A DNA stretch of 64,000 nt from NCBI RefSeq assembly GCF_018619185.1, contig NZ_JAAXYC010000003.1, positions 1 to 64,000 of the forward strand. Direction: 5' to 3'. This stretch comes from Streptomyces sp. McG3. GTDB lineage: Bacteria > Actinomycetota > Actinomycetes > Streptomycetales > Streptomycetaceae. The translations under genes were made by a program, and so were the position numbers. Shown piece by piece: positions 1-7,784 of this stretch. A model generated the notes under the pieces. The model had not been told where the DNA came from, made no database searches, and worked only from the letters and a program-made list of their open reading frames with translations. Every line of letters begins with the position of its first letter. The first letter of the stretch is position 1.

Positions 1-1
1 G

Positions 2-361
2 GGTCAAACCGGGTCCTGGGGGACGGTCCCGAGGCTCCTGGCCCGGGCCCGGTCCGGCCTTCGACGCGCCGAAAGCGCTCAGGACAACCTGCGCCACCAG
101 CTGCTGCGTGCAATCGACGGCGACGGCACCGCCCTGGCCGACCAGCTCCTGCACGCGGTGGTGGAGATGAGCGACAACCAGCGCACCGCGGCCGCCGAAG
201 TGATCGGCAAGGAATGCCTGCACGGTTACGAGGCCGGCTACGTCGGCGAGCTGCGGCTGCGAGAGGCCGAAAGCGCCGTCTGGCAGATCCTGTACGCCTA
301 TAGCGGCCGCAGCACCTGGGACGACCAACAGGAGTTCCTCCGGGCGTGGAAAGACGCCTAA
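2..361 (+). CDS. Partial hypothetical protein, 5' end outside the window
   Basis: An open frame enters from the left edge and stops at TAA 359-361, giving at least 119 codons with no in-frame stop. The peptide is rich in Ala, Glu, Leu and Arg and looks helical. It contains a Trp/Tyr/Gly-containing middle (CLHGYEAGYVGEL) and ends RAWKDA. I recognise no family. An internal GTG at 158 could start a 67-residue protein, but the frame is equally good upstream, so truncation by the window edge is more likely. No partner gene is visible on this strand; the next real gene is on the opposite strand. Confidence 0.45.
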   Translation, partial: GQTGSWGTVPRLLARARSGLRRAESAQDNLRHQLLRAIDGDGTALADQLLHAVVEMSDNQRTAAAEVIGKECLHGYEAGYVGELRLREAESAVWQILYAYSGRSTWDDQQEFLRAWKDA

Positions 362-589
362 AGCCCCGGAAGGGAAAAGCAACGAGCATGAAAACGCATC
401 GGCAACCTGCCGCTCGGCCAGGCCGTAACGGGCCTGACCGATGAAGCTCCGGCAATCGTGTGGCTGCTGGAGCTGGTGCGGTCGGTCTTCAGCTCCGCGA
501 ATGCGAGGATTGTTCTCCATTCTGCGGCAACTCCTGCGCAGGGATTCAGAGGCTCTTCTGCAATCCAGCACTTCCCTGAAGGCAGCCTG

Positions 590-1084
590 TCAAGACAACC
601 GACTGCCGTCCTGTCGACCAGGAAGCCAATTTACTCTTGCGGGTCGATGCCCCATTGACTGACTGAACTCTTCGACCACAGAGCGAAGGTGTGGCACTGG
701 AATAACGCCGCGGGGATCAAAGTACAGCGCACTGTCATGGTCTGAAAGAACTTCTGGATCGAAGTCCGGAGAATTTTTGGCATCGGAGACCCAGAAGTAA
801 TCACCCAAGTCGCCCTCAGGATCCTCTGAATTCTCTCTGAATTTCTTCGCGTCATTCCATCCGGCGAACCATACGACACCACCGAGACTCTTTTCCAGAT
901 TGACGCTTACCTCTAGCATGGCTAGTGGCGCACTGGCACCCTCCTCTTCAAGAACGAGCCACGTTGCTTGCACGTGGGTTTCTTCTTCCGGTCCGGCTCG
1001 GAAAGTCTTGTCGAAATACCGGAGGGCATCGTCCGGATCCCTCAAGATTTGAGTCTGACCGAGATGATGCACTGCCAGAATCAC
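590..1084 (-). CDS. Imm1-family immunity protein (antitoxin to the DddA-like deaminase)
   Basis: The 164-residue product is proposed to bind and neutralise the deaminase tip encoded immediately upstream. I chose the GTG at 1084 because it overlaps the toxin stop as GTGA and is preceded by an AGAGGAC ribosome site. The frame is open further upstream, but that part lies inside the toxin gene. Features are an acidic N-terminal half, a central strand-rich GGVVWFAGWNDA segment, a DSALYFDPRGVIP stretch and a C-terminal helix ending in VNWLPG. Length and position fit the Imm1 family, which is typically found next to SCP1.201/DddA-type deaminase toxins. The family call rests on context plus overall sequence character, not on a profile search. 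Confidence 0.72.
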   Translation of the reverse strand: MILAVHHLGQTQILRDPDDALRYFDKTFRAGPEEETHVQATWLVLEEEGASAPLAMLEVSVNLEKSLGGVVWFAGWNDAKKFRENSEDPEGDLGDYFWVSDAKNSPDFDPEVLSDHDSALYFDPRGVIPVPHLRSVVEEFSQSMGHRPARVNWLPGRQDGSRLS

Positions 1085-4000
1085 GGCTTTGTCCTCTTTC
1101 CCACAATCAACTTCGGGCTCCCCGCACCAGGGTAGTGTACCTCCAGCGTGTGACCTGCTGGCAATATTGCCTCCACCGCGTTCTTGCAGTTCATGTATTT
1201 GTCGCAAACGCCGTTCGTGTTATTGATCACGACTTTGGCGTGCTGAACCTTCTTGTCCTTCATCCAGGCGGCGTACTTCGTCTCCACATGTGAGGCGATG
1301 CTGAATTCACCTTTCGCGGGCCACGGGTCCATTCCGGAACTTCGCAGAAGAGCGTTCGCTTCATTCCAGAGTGCGTCGTGTTTGCCGCTCATCAGCAGGC
1401 GCAGTTCATCGGTATCCGACCCCGGGATTACTTTACCGTCTGCGTCGCGAATTTTACCAAAGGTCTTGTCTCCGAGCTTTTTGTAGGCGGGAAGCTCGTC
1501 GAAAATCTCCGCGACCCACCTAGGGCACGAGTCTCCGACTGCGCGCAAGCTGCGCTGCTCAGCCTTGGCCAGACAGGCCACGGCGCGTCGGACAGCTCGG
1601 GCGTCCTTTAGAGCTTCGACGCCTTCGTCGATTTTACCGAGGAGCTTAAGTCTCCCCCAGGGAAGGAGGCCGGTGGCTGCCAGTGCACAGTCTGCGGCGA
1701 CAGGATTGTCAATGCACTTCTCTATATCGGCAAGGCCGGATATTTCCCAGATAGCATTGTGGGTTGTGGTGCCGGGCGTAGCAGCTTCAAAGAACCATCG
1801 GAAGACAGGAAATTGGCAGGGCGCAGGGAAGAACGGAGTTCGAACACAGTTCGTATTGCGCGGCCCTTCCTCTTCCTTGCGTTGCTCCTGCGCCTGACGC
1901 TGCGCTTCTTTGAGTTCGGCTTCGGCGAGCTTGCGAGTTCTTTCCCAGGCGGCCCCGGCTTCGGCCTTGGCTTCATCTTCGCTTTTTCCTGCCGCTATGG
2001 CGGAGGCGTGGGCGTCTTTCTTGGCCCGGTCGGCCTTTTTCGCTGATTCGCGTGCGTAGGCGGCAGAGAATGCTGCGTTGGCTGCGGAGTCCTCCGCGGC
2101 TTCGGCGTCCGCGTCGGCGCGGTTGGCGGCGGCTCGTGCGGTGGCGGCGGAGGTGGCTGCTTCGGCGGCGCTGGATTCGGCGGCGTTGGCGGAGGCGTTG
2201 GCGTCGTTCGCGTGGCCTTGGGCCTGGCGGGCCGATTCCTGTGCCTGGTCGGAGGCTTCTGTAGCGTCCTTGGTGGCGTTGATGGCCTTGGCGGCGGCTT
2301 CAGCTGCGCGCCAGGCGTCCTCATGCGCCTTGGCCGCGATCATCGCTCCTTCGGCCAGGAGGCCTTGGAGGTGTCGCTGGTGGGTCGTGGCGAGGTCGTC
2401 CTTGCGCTGGGCCATGTACTGGCCCACGGTGACGAACTCATGGATGACCTCGGCGGGTCCGGCCAGCGCGATCGTGGCGGCCGACTTGAGTTCGGGGCCG
2501 CCCTCGGTGGCTAGCCGAGCGGTGAGGATCCGCTCGTCCTGGAGCCGCTTCCCGTACTGGCCGGCCTGCAGGAACTCGGCGAGCGCCTTGGGAGTTCCCG
2601 TCTTGAGCGCGGCCTCTGCGGCTTCACTGACATAGGTGCCGCCGGTGGTCGCCAGATGTGCGACTTCGATCCGCCTGTCGATGCTTCCGGCTTCGTACTG
2701 GCCGGTGATGTAGAAGGCTTCGATCTGCTCCGGGCTGCCGGCGAGTGCTGCGGTGGCGGCGGTGCGGACGGCTTCGGTCGGGCTCTGGGTGCTGAGGTCG
2801 ACGACCCGCTGGCGGATGTCGTGCTGGTCGGCTTCCTTCCACCGGGTGCGCAGGTAGTCCAGTACGTCTTGGTCGGTGCCAGAGAGTGCGCGGGCGGCGG
2901 CTTCCTGCTGCCAGGGGCCAAGCATCTTCATGGCCTGCACGGCAAGCTGACGGCCCCTGGCCGCAGTGGCCTGGACGTCGACGTCGGGCTGGGCGGCTTC
3001 CTGGGCCAGGCCCGCTGCAGTGGTCTGCAGAGACCGAGCTTCAGCGGCGGCAGAGGCAGACTGCTTGATCGCGGCCTCGGACGTTGCCTTCATCGAGCGG
3101 GCCTGCTCGATCGCCGCATCGGTGCGGGTATCGAGCTCCGCTGCCTCAGCCTCCCGCGCCAAGGCATAAATCTGCTTGGCTTGACTAACCGCTGTTGACG
3201 CGGCCGCGGCCGCGATCTTGGCCTGGTCAGCATTCTTCTTCGCTACGGCAGCGTAGGTCGCCGCATTGCCGGCGTGGTCAGCCGCGTCGTCCGCGAAGTC
3301 CGCGGCCTTACGCGCGTGACCCGCAGCGTTGTTGGCGGCGTCGCGAGCACCGAAAGCGGCCTCCTTCGACCGGGTGGCCAGCTTGGCAGCCCGGTCCGCA
3401 GCCCGGTCGGCTGCATCAGCGTGACGGTGTGCTTCAGCCGCGGCGTTCCTTGCCTCGTTCGAGTGCGCGCCTGCGGCGTCAGCAGCGTTGTTCGCTCTTA
3501 TCGCGGAGTCAGCCGCCGCGCGGGCGTTGGCAGCAGCACCCTTGGCGTTGGCCGACGCCACTCCAGCGGCCTCCGAGGCCCTTCCGGCCAGCTCGGCCGC
3601 GCGCCCCGATTCCTCCGCTGCGTCCGCAGCCTTGCGTGCGGTGGTGGCAGCCTTTCTCGCCTCGTCAGCGTCCTGCTCGTTCTTGCCGGCGGCGATGGCA
3701 CTCTTGTGTGCCTCGTTTGCGGCAGTTGCGGCTCTGTTGGCGGCCGAGGCGGTCTGCGCGGCGGCGAGCGCGGCTCGCCGGGAGGCCGCATTGGCGGCGT
3801 CCGCTGCCCCAATGGCGACCTGGGCCGACTCGGCTGCGGCCTTGGCGGCGTCTGCGGCCTGCCGGGCCTTGACCGCAGCGAGCTTGGCGTCGTCCTTGGC
3901 TCCTTCGGCCTCCACGGCCGCGTTCAACGCAGCCTGCATGGCGAGCTCTGAAGCCTTGACCGACTTCTTGGAGGCTTCCTCTGCCCGCTTGGTAGCGTCC

Positions 4001-4722
4001 GCAGCCTGCTTACCGGACTGCTTGGCCTGCTTGAGCAGCTCCTCGATCTTGGTCTGCTCCAAGTCTCGGGCACGGGCGGTGAACTGCCCGATGTCCAGGA
4101 ACTCCGCGATGTCCTCCGGCGTGCCGCGCAGGGCGACTTTCGCAGCCGTCTTCACGTTCGCGGTGCCATTGCTGGCCAGGTAGGCCGTTTCGATCCGGTT
4201 GTCGGTGCGCAGAGCGGTGTACTGGCCCTGGCTCAGGAAGAGTTCGCGGTCTTCGGCTGAGCCCTTGAGGGCTGTTTCGCCAGCCTCACGTACGTAGGTT
4301 CCCCCCAGCGTTGTCAGCCTGGCAGTTTCAATCCTGTTGTCCTGGTCCTGCGGTTCCTGATAACCGAAGAGGAGGAACTCTTCCAATTCGGCTGGCGTCG
4401 TCTGCAGGGCCGCGACTGCGGCGTCGCGGACGTACGGGCCACTGGTCATCGCCAACCGCGAGGTTTCGATGCGGTTGTCAATGTTCTGGATGGACTCGGC
4501 GTTCTGGAGAAACTGCTGAATGCCCTCCTCGCCACCTAGCAGCGCCTGCTCGGCGGCTTCTCGCAGGCCAGTGCCGCCTGTTTTCCAGTAGGTGACGATG
4601 TCTGCGCGTACGCCTTGGGGCGGCACTGTCGGCTCGGTCACCGCTGCTGCTGCGGGTGTGCCCAGCAGTCCCGCCAGCAGGCCGGCAGACACCAGCAAAG
4701 GCAGCATTCGTTGCCTATTCAT
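1081..4722 (-). CDS. Secreted ALF-repeat polymorphic toxin with C-terminal DddA-like cytidine deaminase domain
   Basis: This 1213-residue protein starts at ATG 4722, after GGGAAG and followed by a Sec signal peptide ending near GTPAAAA (about residue 27); the 82 codons open upstream look non-coding. Order: four ALF-type repeats (about 35-230, each with a DNRIET-A-L core), a long alanine-rich coiled coil, a second ALF block (about 625-810), a second coiled coil, a Cys/Pro-rich linker, then a deaminase of about 145 residues. The tip has ELPAYKKLG-KTFG, a His1145-Val-Glu1147 active site and Cys1173-x5-Cys1179 in INNTNGVC...C, then ILPAGHTLEVHYP. This matches the zinc-dependent SCP1.201/DddA fold, whose DddA member deaminates cytosine in double-stranded DNA. 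Nucleic-acid type is inferred. The tip coding region is visibly less GC-rich than the repeat region. Confidence 0.82.
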   Translation of the reverse strand: MNRQRMLPLLVSAGLLAGLLGTPAAAAVTEPTVPPQGVRADIVTYWKTGGTGLREAAEQALLGGEEGIQQFLQNAESIQNIDNRIETSRLAMTSGPYVRDAAVAALQTTPAELEEFLLFGYQEPQDQDNRIETARLTTLGGTYVREAGETALKGSAEDRELFLSQGQYTALRTDNRIETAYLASNGTANVKTAAKVALRGTPEDIAEFLDIGQFTARARDLEQTKIEELLKQAKQSGKQAADATKRAEEASKKSVKASELAMQAALNAAVEAEGAKDDAKLAAVKARQAADAAKAAAESAQVAIGAADAANAASRRAALAAAQTASAANRAATAANEAHKSAIAAGKNEQDADEARKAATTARKAADAAEESGRAAELAGRASEAAGVASANAKGAAANARAAADSAIRANNAADAAGAHSNEARNAAAEAHRHADAADRAADRAAKLATRSKEAAFGARDAANNAAGHARKAADFADDAADHAGNAATYAAVAKKNADQAKIAAAAASTAVSQAKQIYALAREAEAAELDTRTDAAIEQARSMKATSEAAIKQSASAAAEARSLQTTAAGLAQEAAQPDVDVQATAARGRQLAVQAMKMLGPWQQEAAARALSGTDQDVLDYLRTRWKEADQHDIRQRVVDLSTQSPTEAVRTAATAALAGSPEQIEAFYITGQYEAGSIDRRIEVAHLATTGGTYVSEAAEAALKTGTPKALAEFLQAGQYGKRLQDERILTARLATEGGPELKSAATIALAGPAEVIHEFVTVGQYMAQRKDDLATTHQRHLQGLLAEGAMIAAKAHEDAWRAAEAAAKAINATKDATEASDQAQESARQAQGHANDANASANAAESSAAEAATSAATARAAANRADADAEAAEDSAANAAFSAAYARESAKKADRAKKDAHASAIAAGKSEDEAKAEAGAAWERTRKLAEAELKEAQRQAQEQRKEEEGPRNTNCVRTPFFPAPCQFPVFRWFFEAATPGTTTHNAIWEISGLADIEKCIDNPVAADCALAATGLLPWGRLKLLGKIDEGVEALKDARAVRRAVACLAKAEQRSLRAVGDSCPRWVAEIFDELPAYKKLGDKTFGKIRDADGKVIPGSDTDELRLLMSGKHDALWNEANALLRSSGMDPWPAKGEFSIASHVETKYAAWMKDKKVQHAKVVINNTNGVCDKYMNCKNAVEAILPAGHTLEVHYPGAGSPKLIVGKRTKP

Positions 4723-4989
4723 AAATCTTCCCGATGCTCCAGATCCGACGGGTCTGAAAAGTATTCGCCGTTTCACTCGGCAACTCCTTTGGTGAATTAA
4801 TAATGACCGCCAAGCAGATTTTTCCGCCAAGAATGCGGCCAAGGTTCGCCGCCTATCACTTTCCACCCCAAAGCGATCTAGGCTGCTTGATCTTACACGG
4901 CCGCAAGGGATGCAATCCGGGATTCCCGCGAGATCAACTCGGGTCGACACCAAGTCAATGCAGAACAAAACGGCAAAAGGGCATGCACT

Positions 4990-5012
4990 GTCACGATCAG
5001 GTCGATCGTGAC
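4990..5012. promoter_or_regulatory. Inverted repeat GTCACGATC-N5-GATCGTGAC
   Basis: Two perfect 9-bp arms flank a 5-bp spacer, 12 bp before the small frame at 5024. The short symmetric form and lack of a T-run suggest a dimeric repressor operator rather than a terminator. The regulator is unknown. Confidence 0.4.
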
Positions 5013-5023
5013 ATTAGGCAACC

Positions 5024-5119
5024 ATGACACAGACCTTCACCAGCCCCTTGGCCGAGATACGCGCCAGCAAATACCGCTTATCGCGCGCGGAAGCCTCCCT
5101 CGCCGAAAAGGTTGTATGA
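5024..5119 (+). pseudogene. Possible N-terminal remnant of an RpiR/MurR-like regulator
   Basis: A 31-codon frame starts at ATG 5024 and stops at TGA 5117-5119. Its sequence (SPLAEIRAS...LSRAEASLAEKVV) resembles the first helices of RpiR/MurR-type HTH domains, which open with an IR...LS.AE..IA pattern. Nothing after the stop continues the domain in any frame I checked by eye. It may be a decayed fragment, a leader peptide, or chance. Confidence 0.25.
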
Positions 5120-5249
5120 AGAAACGTGAAGATCGTGTGACGTGCATTACTCCTCTTTTACTCGAGGAGCATTCTCGAGCATGGTTTACTTTCCTTCAAT
5201 ATGGCCTGCCGCGCACTCATCGGCGTCATTTTTTCCAGAAGGGGCCACT

Positions 5250-5753
5250 ATGTCCATTATTCGTACTCGTAAATCTCTTCTGCTGTTCATGGCCACAGGG
5301 TTGGCTGTTGCCGCGACCACGCTGGGTATCGCTCAAGCTGACTCCAGCAACGACTCGATGCCGACTGCCGCAAGTGACATGCCTTCTGCGGTGGAGGACT
5401 ACATCCATCCCAACGCAGCCCAGATCGAGGCAGAGACAGGGGCAGTACTCAAGCGCGGCGACGGCCGTCTGGTATTTATGAAATGTGACGGCAGCGAAGA
5501 CATCCAGATCGAGAGTGCACACGGCCAGAACTTCTTCTGCTTCAGGCTTATCGCAAAGCCCGCTTTCCTCGCACTGGAAATCCCTAAGGCTTACGGAATC
5601 TGGACCACCGACGACCCGGTGAAAGCCACTGTCCAGAAGACAGACGGAACGTCCACCGTCATCAACGCCCCGGCAGGCACATTCACAGGCTATGGGGAGT
5701 CCGGGGAAGATCGTGAACGCACCACACTAATCGAACTCCGTGTGGCCGGCTGA
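5250..5753 (+). CDS. Small secreted protein of unknown function
   Basis: The 167-residue product starts at ATG 5250 after AGAAGGGG; the open frame upstream lacks a signal and is rejected. The N-terminus is a clear Sec signal: basic SIIRTRK, a hydrophobic run LLLFMATGLAVAA, then a likely cut after GIAQA (about residue 30). The mature part is acidic and about 137 residues long. It has two cysteines (in FMKCDG and FFCFR) that could form a disulfide, and a strand-rich C-terminal half ending TTLIELRVAG. I do not recognise the family. It stands alone between the divergent toxin operon and the protease-like gene, and a host-surface or toxin-related role would be guesswork. Confidence 0.7.
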   Translation: MSIIRTRKSLLLFMATGLAVAATTLGIAQADSSNDSMPTAASDMPSAVEDYIHPNAAQIEAETGAVLKRGDGRLVFMKCDGSEDIQIESAHGQNFFCFRLIAKPAFLALEIPKAYGIWTTDDPVKATVQKTDGTSTVINAPAGTFTGYGESGEDRERTTLIELRVAG

Positions 5754-5849
5754 CCCACGACTGGAATCTGCTCGGATAGTCATCACCTACGCGTAGCCGT
5801 CTCTGGTCTCATACCGGTGTCGGGTGCTTCTTTCAGTAAGGAATTCTTT

Positions 5850-7706
5850 GTGTCTCTGAGATCTTCCCGCCGTGTACGGGGAACGGCCCTGTTCGCGGTG
5901 GTCGCCGCGGCCGGTGCGTTGACAGTGACCTCCCCCGCCCAGGCCGTAGTAGGTGACGCGGTCGCGAACGGCTCCCACACCTTCACCGCCAAGCTCGACA
6001 TCGGCGAGGGCGACGCCAAGCGCGCCTGCACCGGTTCGCTGGTCGACGCCCAGTGGATCCTGACGGCGAGCAGTTGCTTCGCGGCCGCCGGCCAGCCCTC
6101 GTTCCCGGTACCCGCCGGCGCCCCGGCGCTGAAGACCACCGCGACCATCGGCCGGGCGGACCTGACCGGCACCGCGGGCAAGGTCGTCGAGGTGACCGAG
6201 CTGGTCTCCCGTACCGACCGTGACCTGGTGATGGCCAAGCTGGCCCAGCCGGTCACCGGCATCGCCCCGGTCCTCCTCGCGGACTCCGCCCCGGTGGCCG
6301 GGGAGAGCCTGCAGGCCCTCGGCTACGGCCGCACCGCGACCTCCTGGGTTCCCGACCGGCTCCACGCCGGCACGTTCGCCGTGAGCGCGACCGGTGCGAC
6401 GACGGTGGCCGTCACCCGTGACGGCGGCGCGATCTGCAAGGGCGACGCCGGCGGCCCCGCCCTGCGCTCGCAGGGCGGCAAGGTCCTGCTCGCCGCCGTC
6501 CACAGCGCCTCCTGGCAAGCCGGGTGCTTCGGCTCCGACGAGACCCGTGGCGACGCCGTGGAGACCCGCACCGACGACGTCGTCGACTGGGTCACCCAGG
6601 TCCGCGGACTGCCGAAGGACCCGCAGGTGGCGTCCGGGGACTTCAACGGCGACGGCAAGGAGGACATCGCTGCCTTCTACGACAACGGCACCGGCGCCGA
6701 CGGCAAGCACCGGTCCTCGGTCTTCGCCTTCTACAGCAACGGCACCGGCTTCGCCGAGCCCAAGAAGGTCTGGGCCAGTACCGGTTCCTTCAGCGGCGCC
6801 GCCTCCAAGCTGACCTCGGGCGATTACAACGGGGACGGCAAGGACGACCTCGCCGTCCTCTACAACTCCGGCAAGGCCGCGGACGGCAAGTACGTCACCA
6901 CCGTGTTCACGTACACCAGCAACGGCACCGGCTTCGCCGCGCCCAAGCAGAGCTGGGTCAGCTCGGGCTCCTTCGACTGGAGCAAGAGCAAGCCGGTCTC
7001 GGGTGACTTCAACGGGGACGGCAAGGACGACCTCGCCGTCTTCTACAACGGCGGCCAGGCCGCCGACGGCAAGCACGTCTCCCTCACCTTCACGTTCACC
7101 AGCAACGGCACTGCCTTCAACAACCCCACCACCTCCTGGACCAGCTCGGGCTCCTTCGACTGGGACAAGAGCAAGCCGGTCCCGGGTGACTTCAACGGGG
7201 ACGGCAAGGACGACCTCGCCGTCTTCTACAACGGCGGCCAGGCCGCCGACGGCAAGCACGTCTCCCTCACCTTCACGTTCACCAGCAACGGCACCGCCTT
7301 CAACAACCCAACCACCTCCTGGACCAGCACCGGATCCTTCAACTGGGACAAGAGCAAGCCGGTAGCCGGCGACTCCAGCGGGGACGGCAAGGACGACCTC
7401 ACCGTCCTCTACGACTCCGGGCAGGCCGCGGACGGAAAGCACGTCTCCACGCTCTTCGCCTTCACCAGCACCGGCACCGGCTTCGCCGCACCCAAGCAGA
7501 CCTGGGTGAGCACCGGCTCCTTCAACTGGAACGTGAGCCTGCCGACCTCCGGCGACTACGACAACGACGGCAAGGACGACCTCGGCGTTCTCTACGAAGG
7601 CAGCACCACGGCCGACGGCCGACGTCTCGACTCGCTGTTCACCTTCACCAGCACCGCCACCGGCACCAAGGCGCCGGTGCTCCACTGGTCGGGCAGCGTC
7701 GTCTGA
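5850..7706 (+). CDS. Secreted S1-family pseudoprotease with VCBS/FG-GAP repeats
   Basis: I start this 618-residue protein at GTG 5850 because TAAGGA lies 8 bases upstream and the Sec signal (VVAAAGALTV...AQA) follows at once. Residues about 45-235 form a chymotrypsin-like fold with CTGSLVDAQWILTASSC and ICKGDAGGPA. In the usual TAAHC motif the histidine is Ser75, and in GDSGG the nucleophile is Ala200; only Asp125 (RDLVMAK) of the triad remains. The domain should therefore bind rather than cut. Residues about 255-618 are six VCBS/FG-GAP-like repeats of about 61 residues with calcium loops such as DFNGDGKDD, probably a beta-propeller. Such repeats bind ligands or carbohydrates outside the cell. 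Family assignment is firm; function is unknown. Confidence 0.85.
   Translation: MSLRSSRRVRGTALFAVVAAAGALTVTSPAQAVVGDAVANGSHTFTAKLDIGEGDAKRACTGSLVDAQWILTASSCFAAAGQPSFPVPAGAPALKTTATIGRADLTGTAGKVVEVTELVSRTDRDLVMAKLAQPVTGIAPVLLADSAPVAGESLQALGYGRTATSWVPDRLHAGTFAVSATGATTVAVTRDGGAICKGDAGGPALRSQGGKVLLAAVHSASWQAGCFGSDETRGDAVETRTDDVVDWVTQVRGLPKDPQVASGDFNGDGKEDIAAFYDNGTGADGKHRSSVFAFYSNGTGFAEPKKVWASTGSFSGAASKLTSGDYNGDGKDDLAVLYNSGKAADGKYVTTVFTYTSNGTGFAAPKQSWVSSGSFDWSKSKPVSGDFNGDGKDDLAVFYNGGQAADGKHVSLTFTFTSNGTAFNNPTTSWTSSGSFDWDKSKPVPGDFNGDGKDDLAVFYNGGQAADGKHVSLTFTFTSNGTAFNNPTTSWTSTGSFNWDKSKPVAGDSSGDGKDDLTVLYDSGQAADGKHVSTLFAFTSTGTGFAAPKQTWVSTGSFNWNVSLPTSGDYDNDGKDDLGVLYEGSTTADGRRLDSLFTFTSTATGTKAPVLHWSGSVV
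7001..7366 (+). repeat. Two near-identical 183-bp tandem units within the VCBS-repeat gene
   Basis: Units 7001-7183 and 7184-7366 each encode one 61-residue repeat beginning GDFNGDGKDDLAVFYNGG. They differ by only a few bases, which points to recent duplication. Flanking repeats (from about 6640 and up to 7690) keep the same period but have diverged more. Confidence 0.85.
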
Positions 7707-7784
7707 CCGACCGGTCCCGCACACGCGGGAGGGTGGGCCGGACCTTATGCTTTCCGGGCGCATCAGCTCTCCGAAAGGCATGCC

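Larger units (their letters stand above)
4723..5249. other. Intergenic region between divergent toxin and small secreted protein genes
   Basis: This region of about 530 bp is relatively AT-rich for this genome and contains no convincing full gene. It should hold the promoter of the toxin operon (leftward) and of the secreted protein (rightward). It also contains a 9-bp inverted repeat at 4990-5012 and a 31-codon frame at 5024-5119, both listed separately. Confidence 0.6.

Noticed and set aside
388..660. Possible frameshifted small gene reading NLPLGQAVTGLTDEAPAIVWLLELV after ATG 388
   Set aside because: The ATG frame stops after 18 codons, the interesting frame has no start, and its second half overlaps the immunity gene in antisense. 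It could be a broken gene, but I cannot support it.
4723..4968. 82-codon N-terminal extension of the toxin
   Set aside because: The signal peptide and ribosome site place the start at 4722, and an extension would bury the signal peptide inside the protein.
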